From Schistosoma haematobium (Eukaryota; Platyhelminthes; Trematoda; Strigeidida; Schistosomatidae), in contig NC_067196.1 of assembly GCF_000699445.3 (NCBI RefSeq), positions 29,591,116 to 29,655,115 of the forward strand: a DNA stretch of 64,000 bases, read 5' to 3'. Below the pieces are notes generated by a model that worked only from the letters and a program-made list of their open reading frames with translations, did no database searches and was not told where the DNA came from. This document shows, piece after piece, positions 1 through 12,366 of the stretch (positions are counted from its first letter, which is position 1; each line of letters opens with the position of its first letter). Made by a program: the position numbers and the translations under genes.

Positions 1-270
1 ACATGGGCTCCAGTATCCTTCGGGAACAAACGGCGTATGAACCTATCGTTGGTCATCGGCTACCATGGGAATGCATCTCCTCACGATGCCCCACTGCCTT
101 GTGGATCAGACCTTTAGGTCAAAGGCTTGGGGTGTGGCCCCCTAAGAAACCCACATGCTTCGGTTCGGGCACCCGGGCAGTATCACAACCCACACACAAA
201 TATGGTGTGGCGCATATATATTTAGTGCCCTCTTGTACCGATGTTTATGTGTTGAAATAAATAAATAATA
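1..270 (+). mobile_element. 3' tail of a dispersed retroelement (family R1, copy A)
   Basis: The sequence from the window edge to about 270 is repeated in reverse orientation at 30,478-30,970 and as a short piece at 56,993-57,069. All three share the block that reads gcacccgggcagtatcacag followed by cacacacaaat. The copy ends in an AATAAATAAATAA-type tail, typical of the 3' end of a non-LTR retroposon or a non-autonomous derivative. Its left end is cut by the window. The 85-codon open frame inside it is not a gene. It lies in the last visible intron of the RSBN1-like gene. Confidence 0.75.
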
Positions 271-996
271 AGATACTCATAGTTTCCGTCGATTATCCAC
301 AAGAACCAGTGAGTCGTTAAATAGTTTTATGTATTTGGTAGTAACCTCTATTTATTGTTCGCGTTTGTCGTATTATCTATTATCAAGGAATATTCATAAA
401 CCAGAAGACTCAAACTGACAATTTAGTCTATTCGGATGACCTTAAGTAATCATCTTTGATTTTGATGCTAAACGACATCAATTTCAACCTCTTCAAGACG
501 ACGAGTCTTAGTCAATACGAAATGTTTATCCATGGTTCCTTACAGACTACTCTTTGATAAGACATTAAACGTTAGAGTATTTGATGCCTGGTCCCATTTA
601 ATGTATTTGTCACACGGTAAAACTTGTTCGGTTGGATTCAACCACAATCAACTAGCAGTATAGCACAATCTTATGTTTGTTATCAATATTTCTAGAATCG
701 GTTTAAAGCACTTAGTTGTCACTGGGAATTGTTTTCTTGTGCTAGACCAGAAAATCAAGTTCAATCTAGTTAATACTGAGGAATGTGACTAGACTTCAAA
801 TAATCAGTTAATGTCGATTCAGGTTTCAATAAATTTTAGAATAATACAATATAGCCATCGATTCATGCTTAATTTTCTAATGGTTTTTCATATAATTATG
901 GTTTATTTTAAAATCAATCGAGGGAATTCCAACATTATTTAATAAATTAGTTCTCTCAGTAATCCTAGTGTTTACCTCATCAATTTATCTTAACAG
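271..996. other. Intron sequence, nothing recognised
   Basis: AT-rich sequence between the R1 repeat and the RSBN1-like terminal exon. It ends in a good acceptor (tttatcttaacag). No coding exon or RNA gene was seen. Confidence 0.6.
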
Positions 997-1380
997 TGTG
1001 GGTCATTTTGGGCGGATGATGGTGAGCTTAATCAGCTACATTCCGAAGGCTTTCGTTATGTTCGCCTGCCTCTTCGTGATAATGATATATATTTTATCCC
1101 ACGAAATGTTATACATCAATTCAAATCTGTTTCAGCTGTATCAAGTATTGCATGGCATGTTCGTTTAAAAAATTATTACGACCAATTACAACATGATGAT
1201 ACAAGCGGGATGTCTGAACATAATGATTCTGATCTAAAAAATCTCGATCATGCCTATCAGTCGTCTGAATCCGTCAGGTCAACATCTGAGTTATCTGTCC
1301 CTAACGATATAAACACTAACAGTAACTTAAAGAAGTCACCTGAAAGTATCCATTCATCAGCTAATGAGTTAGCTAGTTGA
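997..1380 (+). CDS. RSBN1: Terminal exon of RSBN1/rosbin-like (KDM9, DPY-21 family) protein
   Basis: The exon starts after a tttatcttaacag acceptor and encodes 127 codons in phase 0, ending at TGA 1378-1380. Residues 1-60 contain [16 protein letters not shown], then IPRNVIHQF and [13 protein letters not shown], which I recognise as the conserved C-terminal block of the round spermatid basic protein 1 family. Family members are nuclear JmjC-type proteins; the nematode member DPY-21 demethylates H4K20me2. The remaining 65 or so residues are a Ser/Asp/Asn-rich tail with no fold I recognise. Upstream exons, including the rest of the catalytic domain, lie outside the window, so activity cannot be judged. 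A 66-codon ATG frame at 968-1168 overlaps in another frame and is a shadow. The assignment is from remembered family motifs, not a search. Confidence 0.8.
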   Translation, partial: CGSFWADDGELNQLHSEGFRYVRLPLRDNDIYFIPRNVIHQFKSVSAVSSIAWHVRLKNYYDQLQHDDTSGMSEHNDSDLKNLDHAYQSSESVRSTSELSVPNDINTNSNLKKSPESIHSSANELAS

Positions 1381-4300
1381 AACCCACTCATAATTTCTTG
1401 TATTTTGTTTTAATTGTTGATATCTCATTGTTTTTTTGTAAAATAAGTCTAATATGGTTCGACTTTATATTCATCGTTTGTTTTATTCTTAATGTTGCTG
1501 TTAAATAGCTGTGTATGCATGTGTCACTTTTCACTGAACTCATTTGCAATATAGTATCATCTTTACATGCCATTTAATTCTAGTTGTTTCTCATTACTGT
1601 GATTCCATATCTGCTAGTTTATTTCCTTTTCTACTTGGATAAGTGTATCCAGGCACCTAAAATCCTTTTGTAATAATATGAAATTGTTATTTATTTCATG
1701 AGTTCCAGTTTGTTTTGTTTGCCTTATCATGTTTAATTTTTCTTATTCTGATCTTTGTTTCTCTCTTATGTTCCTACTTTCTGTTTGTTTTAAAATGTGA
1801 AGTAATTTTACAAGTTTTCATCACGAGTTTCATAAGTTGATGTAAAGTAATCCATTCCTAGCTTCTTTCTTTACTTCCTGTTTTCTTTTTCGGCAGGTAA
1901 TAGGTGTTATTTTTAAACCAAAAGTTCAGGGCCTCGGTTTTGTGTTTTTTTTCGATTGGGGTAATTAGCGAAGTTACTTATACTTCCTTCAAAATTTAAT
2001 CCCACACAGTGCTTTGTTGGAATATGAGAAACTAAAGCTCATCGTCATGTTGACATTATTTCTTGCATGACCAGGTTTTGTAAAAAAAATATATGATACT
2101 GTAGTTCTTAGCACTAATCAAAGCTTACAAATCAAAGGATTCTGTGTATTCGCTAAGATAGGCATTTTAAAGTGCAGTACTCGAGGGGTTGAAAGCTCTC
2201 TCGAACAGACCATTTTTTCTCTTGATATCACGCGAGTTATGAAACATGATCGCATTCTATCCTCAATATGGATTATAACGGCCGAAGCATCACACTAATC
2301 ATTTGTGATCGATCTGTGTAAGACAGCGCGTGTATTAGTAATAGGACTAGGTTTTATTTATTATGTGTTTGACTTTCAATTGCTCTATTTTGTCGAAGCG
2401 ATACTAGATGCTATCAGTCACTAGCAAATTTTTAAGCATCTACTGAATATTAGCACTTTTGAATAAATTTTCATCTTAAAGTGTAGTTAGAAGGCTGATA
2501 TCAAGTGGAAGTTTTGTTTCAACCCGTTCTGGTGTAGCCTATTTTGATGGCCAGGATAGGGAATGGTGTTGTAAAAGTCCCTTTTGGATACAAAGGTCCA
2601 GTTTGCAAAAATCAGTTCCGATACCTTCTGAAGCATCTAAATGCAGTTCGCATAAATCATACCTTTTATTTGATGGGGGGTGTATTTGTTCACATTGTAG
2701 TTTTAATTTAAAGGAGAGATTTCTTTTTTGTCACACTTATTTAATTACATTGAATTTATGAATAATCATGCATCTCAGTAATCTACTGTGTTACATGTTT
2801 TTTATGTGATTATTAGAGATATCGGACGTAACAGGCTAAAATAGATGACTAATTGCTTGTAATGTCAGTACCCAAACTACATCCACAGATTTTATTTATT
2901 TTAGATGAGATATATAACCTAACTAATCAGATGTTAACGAAAACTATGTTTGTATAAACTATTTAAGGAATACAGAAATGAGTTTACTGACTTTCAGTAC
3001 ATTGACCACTGATGAATAATGATTTTTAATGGTCATACGTATTACGAATAAACAAGGACTGGTTCACTTTTGATAGGTAGGCTCCACTTATGAATGTTAT
3101 GTATATATATGGATGTCAGCACTTTTATGATGAGATAGGGATAAGGTTGCAAAACAACTAATAAATACGAGGAAAGATATTCATTATGCGAAACTATCAG
3201 GATGGCCAAATTTCTTTTACGAAGTTGACAACTGTGTATTGGAGTATTGATGATTTACGAGTACTAGAGAATACCGTCAGCTTCATCCCCATTGAACTGT
3301 AGTTTTAGTAAGGAGATGAAGTATCACGAAGAATAAGCAGCCCTAGGTTGTTTATACTGAGTTAAAAATAATGGTCATGTTCTGAAATACGACACTTATA
3401 GACATCACTTTCCAAAGAGTTGGTTACTTTAATAAATACGTAGAGGTTATTTTTAGATAATAAGGTTAAGCACCAAAATCCAGTGCACCTCTTGTATATC
3501 ATATCCAATTATTTAAGTAAAATAACTTCATAATCTAATTTTAACTACGAACAAATATACTGACCTATCGAAACCAATATTTTATATTTTTGTGTACAAC
3601 CAGTCGGATATATTTAAAATAAACGGTACAAATCGGTTCATGAACGGTCCTATTTTAAAATGAAATTATTTTATCAACTTCGAAAATTACTCAAAACAGT
3701 TCCTTAGTTTTAAAATGAAACTGTTTGAAAACCTAAGTATTCATTTTTCTAGATGGACCGTATTTTTAAAGTTCAGGATGATAAAGAACTAATAAATTTC
3801 CATTCAACTGGTAATCTTCATGGTAAAACATGGATGATTTATGAGGCGACTGTTCATGGAAGAATGATAGATAAATTATGAGTATACTTGTAATTTAAAC
3901 GAGTGATCGGGTTATTTGAAAGCTGGGATCTAAGCTTAGTGTCATTATTTCTTCTTTATAAAAGTGTTCAATAATATAAACAAAAGTAGTTAATAATATT
4001 CACATATTGCGAACAAATGCACTTTTCAGTTTTTATATATAGAAATGTGGTTATTAACACAAACATAAGTTTATGAATATAACATCGTTAAGTAACTTTC
4101 TATGAGTTATGGTGCTAAAATTTACAGTAAAATCAAAAGTCAATGAGAGTTAAGTTGTATGGTGTATCTTGAACAGAAAAATAATAAATTAAAATGCCAA
4201 AGATAAGTATTAAAAAGTAAATGAAAGTCTATTATTTAATAATTCTAGAATACCAAACAGAAAGTAGATCAGTATTCTTCTGAAGTCATCCACTGGTTGC

Positions 4301-6929
4301 ATACATGAATTAATATGGAATTGTGTGACAAATTATATTGGAATAACTAAAGGAAATATTTTCATCACGTTTTCTGAACATATTACTCGAAATCTGTACG
4401 TGAAGGGAGAAGAAAATTCACAACCATAATTAATAGATACTGAACAACACAAAGGCCTTCAAACTAATTCACAAATATAGATCAGCTTATTTAATTTTTC
4501 TTTGTAAAAGCTGTTCCCAATAACCGTTTCAGACTTGAAAAATTATTTTTTGTCTAGTTTCTAAAATTGAAGGATTTAAAATGTTTACTTCTAAATGTAT
4601 TTCTCCTAGTAACTAGGCTTTTTGTACCCTGCAAGAAACCTGAGAACAAAATAAATTCTGGAAATCTTGACATCCTTGTTTCTGTAAAAATCATTATTGG
4701 AACCAAATGTATGAAAAAGTCAGATCAGTTGGAACAACATCTTTCGATTGTGCTTTAACGGAAAAGGTAAACGTGGAGAGTAATAAATGTAAATTTGAGT
4801 AAAGTAATTTAGATCACAAATAGAGTGTATGTACTACTTTATAGTATTAAGTAGCATAACATAATGAGGAATAAAAAGTAATTTAACAACGCCTCTTCAA
4901 AATCAGCATGACTTGAAGGAGCGCTCTTTCTCATACATCAATTAACAAATGTTAAGAGTGAAAAATTTATGGTTTGATTCCATTGTAACTTTACTAGCAG
5001 GCTAACTATTTCAACCCTGATCCATAAAGAGATTAATAGTTATTTCTCCTATGAGCATGTACAAACCTCACGTCTGTTATACACGTGAAAATTAATGTCT
5101 TCTGAAACTTGTTTTCAAAAGTGAGTGGATGTACTCACTCAATTAAATATTTCATTACTTAGTGTTCCTCTGTAAATACAACCATATCTTCAACCTGAAA
5201 CGTATCTATTTCTTGGTTTTACTGTGAATGTGATTGAAACAGTTCGCTAATATTTATCAGAATTCTGAACTAACCAGAATGATTACCATGTGTGTAGATA
5301 AGAACGTGAGAAAGTATATCTAAGTTATCGTATTCTGCATAAATTATCGCTCTTCACTTTGTTTAAATGGCTTCATTGTAAATTATTGTTAAATCATTCA
5401 GAAAGATTAGACTGTTGAGAAGATATGAAGTGTAGAAGTACTTGAATTTAAAGTAGTTTACAAAATAACTCCGATTGTAAGAAGGTGATAGGCAGGAGAA
5501 AAGAAAGCTTGTTGTAGGGAGCTACAAAGTATTTTCATAATATATATACATAACCTTTAATCGTCTATTTGAATTGTTCGACCTGTATATACGAGCACTT
5601 TTTCCATCATTAATTGGAATGGTCCGGAAAATGATTCTACAATGAAACAAACCACGTCAATATGTTAATCCATGAAATTCACATGTCTAACTAGTTTACA
5701 GTGCCACACCAAACAGTACAAAAAACAGCATACCAAGTTCCTGACTGTGTTCATTATCAATAAACTAAGTAACATATTCATTCCAACTTAGATCTTATTT
5801 GGTTCGTTCCTAATTGTTGGTTAGCACGACATGAAGAGAATTTGTGGTATTTTGTCCATTAAATGGTTAAAATGAACCATTCTTTTATTAGTTTATTAAC
5901 TTCCTTCAAACAACGTCTTCCTACTCACACTTTGAGGAAAAAAACATTGTCTACATACGACTAATATTTTCAATTCATATAAAAAAATCCTGACGTGTCA
6001 ATTTTGAAACCTGTTTGACATTACTTGTAAGTAGCATGAGTTGCAGAGTACAAAATAATCAAATTTAATTTTAAGCAATAACAAGATTGTTGGGGATGGA
6101 AAAATGATACACGTGTAGCGTTTTTCTTTGATCAACTACTAATGGCTTACTAGAAATCATTTACATATCTAAGTAATTATTTGCTGAAAGTATGAAGTTC
6201 ATACTGGTTACCTAGCCTAGACAATGATCATTCCCCATTGTTGACTGTTGATTCACAGGGCTCCACAATTCACAAACATGTTTTATGTAGGTGTTATTTA
6301 CATAGTTTGTTCAATGTTATGTCGATCAATCGAAATGGAATGTGGCTTGTGATTTTCTGAGGATGATATTCTATATTTTTCTCAGTGAATATGTTTATCG
6401 CGGTTATGCTTTGTCTGGTCATTCATTGACCGTGGTGAAATGATTAACTTTGCTTAGTTAACAAGATCTTTGTATACATAATGTGATGTAACTAAGAAAA
6501 TCAACTCCTTTGATATGCTAATCTGATTTTTAGGCAAATGGAATTGTCCAACATTGGATTCACCAACTAGATTAAAATGCTAAACAGTGTAAACATTCTA
6601 TGATTATGCGATTTCTTGTAGCCTGTTGACCAAATTATATTATTATAAGTGAGTGTTGATATAATTGACCGAACTGTATTGGGATACGTGCATTCTAAAT
6701 AGATTACCTCAATATTTCAATTTAGTCACAAGTTTGAGTTAAAATGGATTGTAACTGACAGTGGAATTTGGCACTCACATTTCTCATATTCAATATCTAG
6801 GCAATCGGCTAACGGTGCACATATACCAATAGAGACTGATCAGTTGAAATTCTGAGTGATAACAACGAAAAATTACAAATGCTTACTAATACCATCACAC
6901 GCGTCAAACTAGTCATTGGCTTTTCGTAA
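1381..6929. other. 3' UTR and intergenic DNA, nothing recognised
   Basis: The first part should be the RSBN1-like 3' UTR. The first canonical AATAAA I see downstream of the stop is at 2462-2467, so the UTR may be about 1.1 kb unless a variant signal is used earlier. The rest is AT-rich with many stops in all frames. The one open frame at 4567-4758 has no recognisable content. Confidence 0.5.
2462..2467 (+). promoter_or_regulatory. Possible poly(A) signal of RSBN1-like gene
   Basis: First canonical AATAAA downstream of the stop at 1380. It is far away (about 1.1 kb) and AATAAA is common in AT-rich DNA, so the link is weak. Confidence 0.25.
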
Positions 6930-7060
6930 TCAGTAGCTTAGTCAATGGTAAGCTGACGTTTGAAGTGATAGGCACTGCAATCCAAGACATGAAACTTACC
7001 AGTCCCTAATAGAACGAACCACATATCCTGGATTCCACCTCTGGACACAATCCAACTTTT
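6930..7060 (+). mobile_element. tRNA-headed SINE-like copy with hammerhead relic (S1)
   Basis: A tagcttagtcaatgg string at 6934 resembles a tRNA A box. Further on, agtccctaatagaacgaa then atcctggattccacctctgg (about 6997-7043) follows the order of the schistosome hammerhead element (stem II, GAAA region, then cctggattccac). The CUGAUGA core is not intact here, so the copy should be inactive. The family resembles the S. mansoni Sm-alpha elements. Confidence 0.5.
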
Positions 7061-8217
7061 ACACTACTTTTTTCTTGCTTACTATTTATAGACACTTTTT
7101 ATTATCAGGAACAAAAATAACTCATGAAGTGTTAGGTCCTACTCAACGCACAGTATGCTTTTTAAAGGATGAGTGACATAAGAACGCATCACATCATTAT
7201 CATCATCGTCAAGAACTAGACAAGACATGCCAGTGACCACTGTCAAGAGATTAGTCACCGTAAATATAGTCTTGGAGGCAGTCAGTAGGAGTCCACTTAA
7301 CATGCGGTAACGCCAGTCTTTGACTTTGGATTATATGGACTCGAATAATATGAGGATATTTACGTTGAATACGTTGCATTATATTATGAATTGATAAAAA
7401 TTAAAAATTTGGACATGTAAATAAAGACTAGGTTGTCCAATAGCATAGTCCTTGTTATGAGATCTGAATATAATGACCTCTATAAACCTTGGGGGTACAA
7501 GTGAACACCATTAACCAGTTCTTCACTCAGACGAAATAACTGTTCAGTACTTACAGATTTTCAGTTTAAAACATTGGATTCATCCACAGTCTGTATCTAA
7601 CCTATATTGTTGGTTAGAATTAAATTTGGGTTTCGTCAGATGAACTTTCCTACATCTCCGTGTGTATATTCACACTGAAATTTCAACACAATACCTTCAT
7701 TTTCGAAGGTCAACGTAACTTGATCTATGTCATTTAATGTGTTGCTTATGGTTGATATACCTCAATAGAAATTCTATTCAGGTATCTGAAAATATTTTCA
7801 GATCTCGTAATCACCGAGTACTAAGAATATTTATGAAATATTATGGTCAATTTATTTCATGATTATTTATAATCAGCAAAATACATTCAGTTAGTTTCCG
7901 CTTAAAGAACTCAATGTTTCAGCTTATGAATTGTTAACTTAACCACACAAATTCAAACATTTTCAGAGGGAGAATGTATGGAAATACAAATTACTTGTAG
8001 TTTACATTAGTCAAAGAAACAAACAGGGTTGAAATTAAAATAATAGTAATAATAGTGAGTAACTGGAAACAAATGTGCTTGTTGTGTCTACATTATATTT
8101 TACATAATACGCACATCAATAATTCTGTTCATTGTTCATTGTGGTAGGTATCCTATTCCCAATAGTTTGTTCAAGTAAAATCATCACAACTAGATATATG
8201 ATTTAATAGTATATACC

Positions 8218-8247
8218 GAAGAAGAAGAAGAAGAAGAAGAAGAAGAA
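8218..8247 (+). repeat. (GAA)10 microsatellite
   Basis: Ten uninterrupted GAA units, counted from the sequence. Confidence 0.95.
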
Positions 8248-10204
8248 ATGAATAATATTTAGTTGTGTCTCAGATCTAACATGAGATATGAAATTAGAAT
8301 GTACACGTATATTTGTCTGCAGAACTAGCTGACTTTAGAAAAAATATGTTTTTATTACATTTTTGAAATATCACAGTTTAGATATGTGTCAAAGTAGAAT
8401 TTAAGTCAATGATGCAGCAGTGAATGAAGTAATTGTTATTATTTGAACGTAGTTACATCCATGTTGAGGATCATAACGCGATTTGTACCCAATAATCATC
8501 ATTCTAAACTCCAGAGCACTTCCACTGGGATGTTCAAACTATATAATTAGGACACATAATCAACTTATTAATTCAGACTATATCAAGGCATTTATTTGAA
8601 GAACACACACTATCAATGATTGATCACACTTAATTTATGAAATCAACAAAGAAGAAACACAAATTTTTGTAATTAATAGTCCTCAAAATTTTCAATGAAC
8701 AAATGGTTGACCATGGAATTTATTTGACTAATGATTTACTTTAAAGAAAGAGTAGTTCAGTGGATTACATACTCGACTTTTACAAACCATGCCAGAAATG
8801 CCGACCATTCATCGTCGAATTTAACCTGACTAACCGGGCAGTAACTTTAGCCTTTATACAAAGCTATTCGATTTGAAATTGGAACCTGAACTGATGTTTT
8901 AATTCTGAAATTCCGCAAATAGGAGGAAATGTTTATCACACGAATGATGGTTGTACGATGGAGTAAAGATGCATTATGATTTAGAGTAGAATAGATCGGT
9001 TCAACGGAGATTTCTTATTTTGCCGAACTCATTTTCAAAGATTTACGTTGGCAAATACGTTCTCGTTTGTTCAACATAATAACATTTACGCTGCCAACAA
9101 CATTATTGTTAGTTTCCTTGATAAAAATAACATTTTTATACCGTCATCCATTTTAGTTCACTGTTACCATGGTTAGCGAGATTTTTCTCATCACCATTAT
9201 TGTTATTATTATCATTTTGAAAAAATAAGTAAATGTTTGCAATTGTACAGCTTTGTAAATGAATTCGGCAACAAGAGAACTCTTCGCTTGACCAGTATTT
9301 CTTGTTTTGTGTCTCAATAGGTATATCTCGTCTACTTAGAAATTATAATTTAGGGAATTCTGTTCAACACTCGGTAAATTAAAAATCAAGTTTCCATGAC
9401 ATGCGAAGTATCGGAAATGTTATGTCACTTTGAAATTAGTATATGCTGCTTAGAAGTTAAGAAAATAATAACCAATAAATGTTTACACACTAGTTGTCGA
9501 TATTCATCGGAATTATTCGAATATATTAGTGAATATTCAATACTAGTTCACTGTCTACTTTACTAACAACTCCATCCTGTTCTGTCTAGAAAATTTTATT
9601 ATGGTTTATTTACTGATATGGTGCTTTCATATGATCTATTGAGGTCAACCCGAAAATAATGTTATTATTAATGCTATTCAAATAATCACTTGTACGTGCC
9701 AAACTGTACCATGTTTGGAAAATCATAAATCGCGCTTCTCGTTGCCCTCTTCGTCTTTTTGTTATTTAAGCTCTATTGTATTTTTCTCATTAATTATTAA
9801 TATTATTATCCTAGAATCAAAACAAGTGAATTTCACCATGAAAGTTAGCTTTCCTATGAATGCGGTCTTAACTCCATTTCATGGTCAAAGGTACTATCTA
9901 CTTACTTATTAATATTTTTAATAAAAGTCCACAATTCTATATAATTCTAAATAAATCAACAAAATTAACATGTCATGTTTACTTAAGTTGTATTCGGGTA
10001 AATTGTGTATATTGTGCATGTTGTCCAAAGATTATTTCATCAAAATTATGTTTTTTGTTATTAGTACAATTATTATTTATGAATGTTCAACATTCCATTG
10101 ATAAGTAAGTTTCCGATCGGATTAATTAGCCGAGAAAAATGACTGTCGAATTTTCTATTGTACACTTCTGAATGAAAATCCATGAGAAAAATAATCGAGA
10201 TGAT

Positions 10205-10400
10205 GGAAAAGATTTGTAGCTCAAGTGGAGTATTTTGGTGGAGTTTCGTTCTCTGGGCTGGATGGGCTGGTCGTGAAGCTTTCATAGTTCTTCTGAACAA
10301 CATCGCCACCTACATATAACTTGGAAAAAACGACCTCTGTGTGTAAGGATGGTCGAGTGATGTACAGGACCTTATACAGTTTAAGATATCGTGATGAAAC
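10205..10400. repeat. Possible dispersed-repeat fragment
   Basis: A locally GC-richer block includes ctggatgggctggtcgtgaa and ttctgaacaacatc, unlike its surroundings and reminiscent of schistosome retroelement sequence. I see no second copy in this window, so family and ends are unknown. Confidence 0.3.
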
Positions 10401-11402
10401 GTTTGTGCACCGAAGACTATCTGTCAATTTAACAGCATGTGTACACACTTCTAATATCGTGTGATGGGTGGATCGTTCGAAGAACTGTTTACTTAGACTA
10501 TACCAAGGATCTGAAGAATATAATTCAATGGGAAGAAAAAATAACAGATTGCGTATTTAGGGAAATTAGTCAAAAGCATAGGAGCGAAGTGGTTAGTGTC
10601 ATCAGTTTTTTTATAGTATATTCCTCGATTTCACTCGTACATGTTACATTGTAAGGGTAGTTCACTCACGACACCTTTGTTATGATTGAACATGTATTTA
10701 TTTTAGCTTTCTACTACATATGTTATGCAAGAGATCGCCTCTTGAATCTCATTAATGGTGGTTACGTAGAATAAAACCAACGGTTGTATAATATTTGATT
10801 AAGAGAGTATTTTTGACAAAATTTGTGAGTCAGAGTTACAAGTAGTGATTCCTTAATTCCTTACATGAATTTTATTTTATTTTACATTTGTCAGTTAAAC
10901 CTTAAAAATGTAGACTATATTATTAAAAGCTTCTATGCTTTAGGTAAATGAATCACAGCATTAAGTTAGTACAAAGTAGATGGAATACAACTATCAGTGA
11001 AGTCCAGCACGCACATTTTGTTGCAAATGGGACTCGTCAACCGGACATCGAAATAAGCCTGTTGTTTGATTTTCGGGTCGGTCAGCTGACACACTATTTA
11101 ATAAGATGCTTTTAGAACTGAAAAATGTACTTATCACCACAGGATTTTCTAAGAATAGGTTGGTATTTCGGGCAACAATTTAGCTCGATTCTTGTTATTT
11201 CGTTCATCTATTACTATTATGTCAAATCGACATTTCATTTCATCGACACTTCATTTAATTATAACATGTTATAAACTTTTACCATAGACAATTAATCAGT
11301 TGGAATAAATTTAATAAGAAATATTTTCTGACTAGAGGAGAATGAATAACAGTATGAGTGGCTGGTTTCTGCAAGGAGTAGAAACTTCGTGTTGTCTTTA
11401 TT

Positions 11403-11562
11403 TTAATTTGATCCTAGTTGAAACACCACTGGAAACTAGTGAACACTACATAGCTGTTACATAGTAGTATGGGGCATATGTTACCACTCCAAGGATTAAA
11501 TCCAGGATCTTCAGATCTCCTAGCATAAGTTCAATAATTAGAAGTATTGAGTCAGTTTCTAA
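11403..11562 (-). mobile_element. tRNA-headed SINE-like copy with hammerhead-region relic (S2)
   Basis: Read on the minus strand, the head contains a B-box-like cctggatttaatcc (from + 11,494-11,510). About 60 nt later a segment parallels the hammerhead region and the downstream ttccagtggtgtttcaacta block of the family. The catalytic core has decayed beyond recognition. The assignment depends on the ordered similarity to copies S6 and S7. Confidence 0.45.
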
Positions 11563-12324
11563 CGGTGCAATTTTAACTTCAGTTAATTCTATATATAAAG
11601 TGGCAGTTGTCTAATAGTATTTTTGACAACTGTTTCATACACACCATATCGGAACTCCAACAATCACAACTTCTCACTAGAACTTTAGGCACAACTAGAA
11701 ATGAGTTAGTAGCATTTTCTAAAGCAACTTCCATTCACTTGATTCTAGCATATATTCAATTTAGTTTCTTTTCAAAAACTAATTTAAATGTACACTCTCA
11801 CAGGCATGTTTGCTATGATATTTGAATGCTAATTTCCCTGCTTATTCTCATCAGTTTAGTAAATATTAGACATTAAAACAACTGAATGCCTCTAATTCAA
11901 ATTTAGTTTACTCAAGGAAAATAGAAAACTCATCTGACGGAACGAAAAAGCTGACAGACAATCAGCATACAGATTTAAGTTGTCTACAAATCATCCAATC
12001 AATAGTTGTAAAATGATAATAGTTACTCGTTTCAATTTCGTTTCATCTTCATTTTCTCTCCTCATTTTTTGTTTGAATGTAGAAAAAGAAAATGGAATAT
12101 TAAAATAATTAACAACAGATGGTACTTATACAAAATATCCAACATAATAAAATAGAGTAGACAAAGTTGGAAACAAAATGATTCAACATTGTACATAGTA
12201 TTAAATCAAAGAAAAACAATTCTATCTTCTTGAAACAATCCTTTTTCACAGATGAATCTACTTAATTCCATTTGTGTTGTGTTTTTTCCAACTTCCTTCA
12301 CTTTGCAGAATGGAAAGATATGCA

Positions 12325-12366
<42 letters not shown>

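Larger units (their letters stand above)
7061..11399. other. Intergenic DNA with minor repeats
   Basis: AT-rich and stop-rich. It contains the GAA microsatellite at 8218-8247 and a probable repeat fragment near 10.2 kb. Open frames at 9715-9912, 9881-10,108 and 10,439-10,654 are short, overlap each other or repeats, and show no domain. Confidence 0.5.

Noticed and set aside
3..260. 85-residue frame at the window start
   Set aside because: Lies wholly within retroelement family R1.
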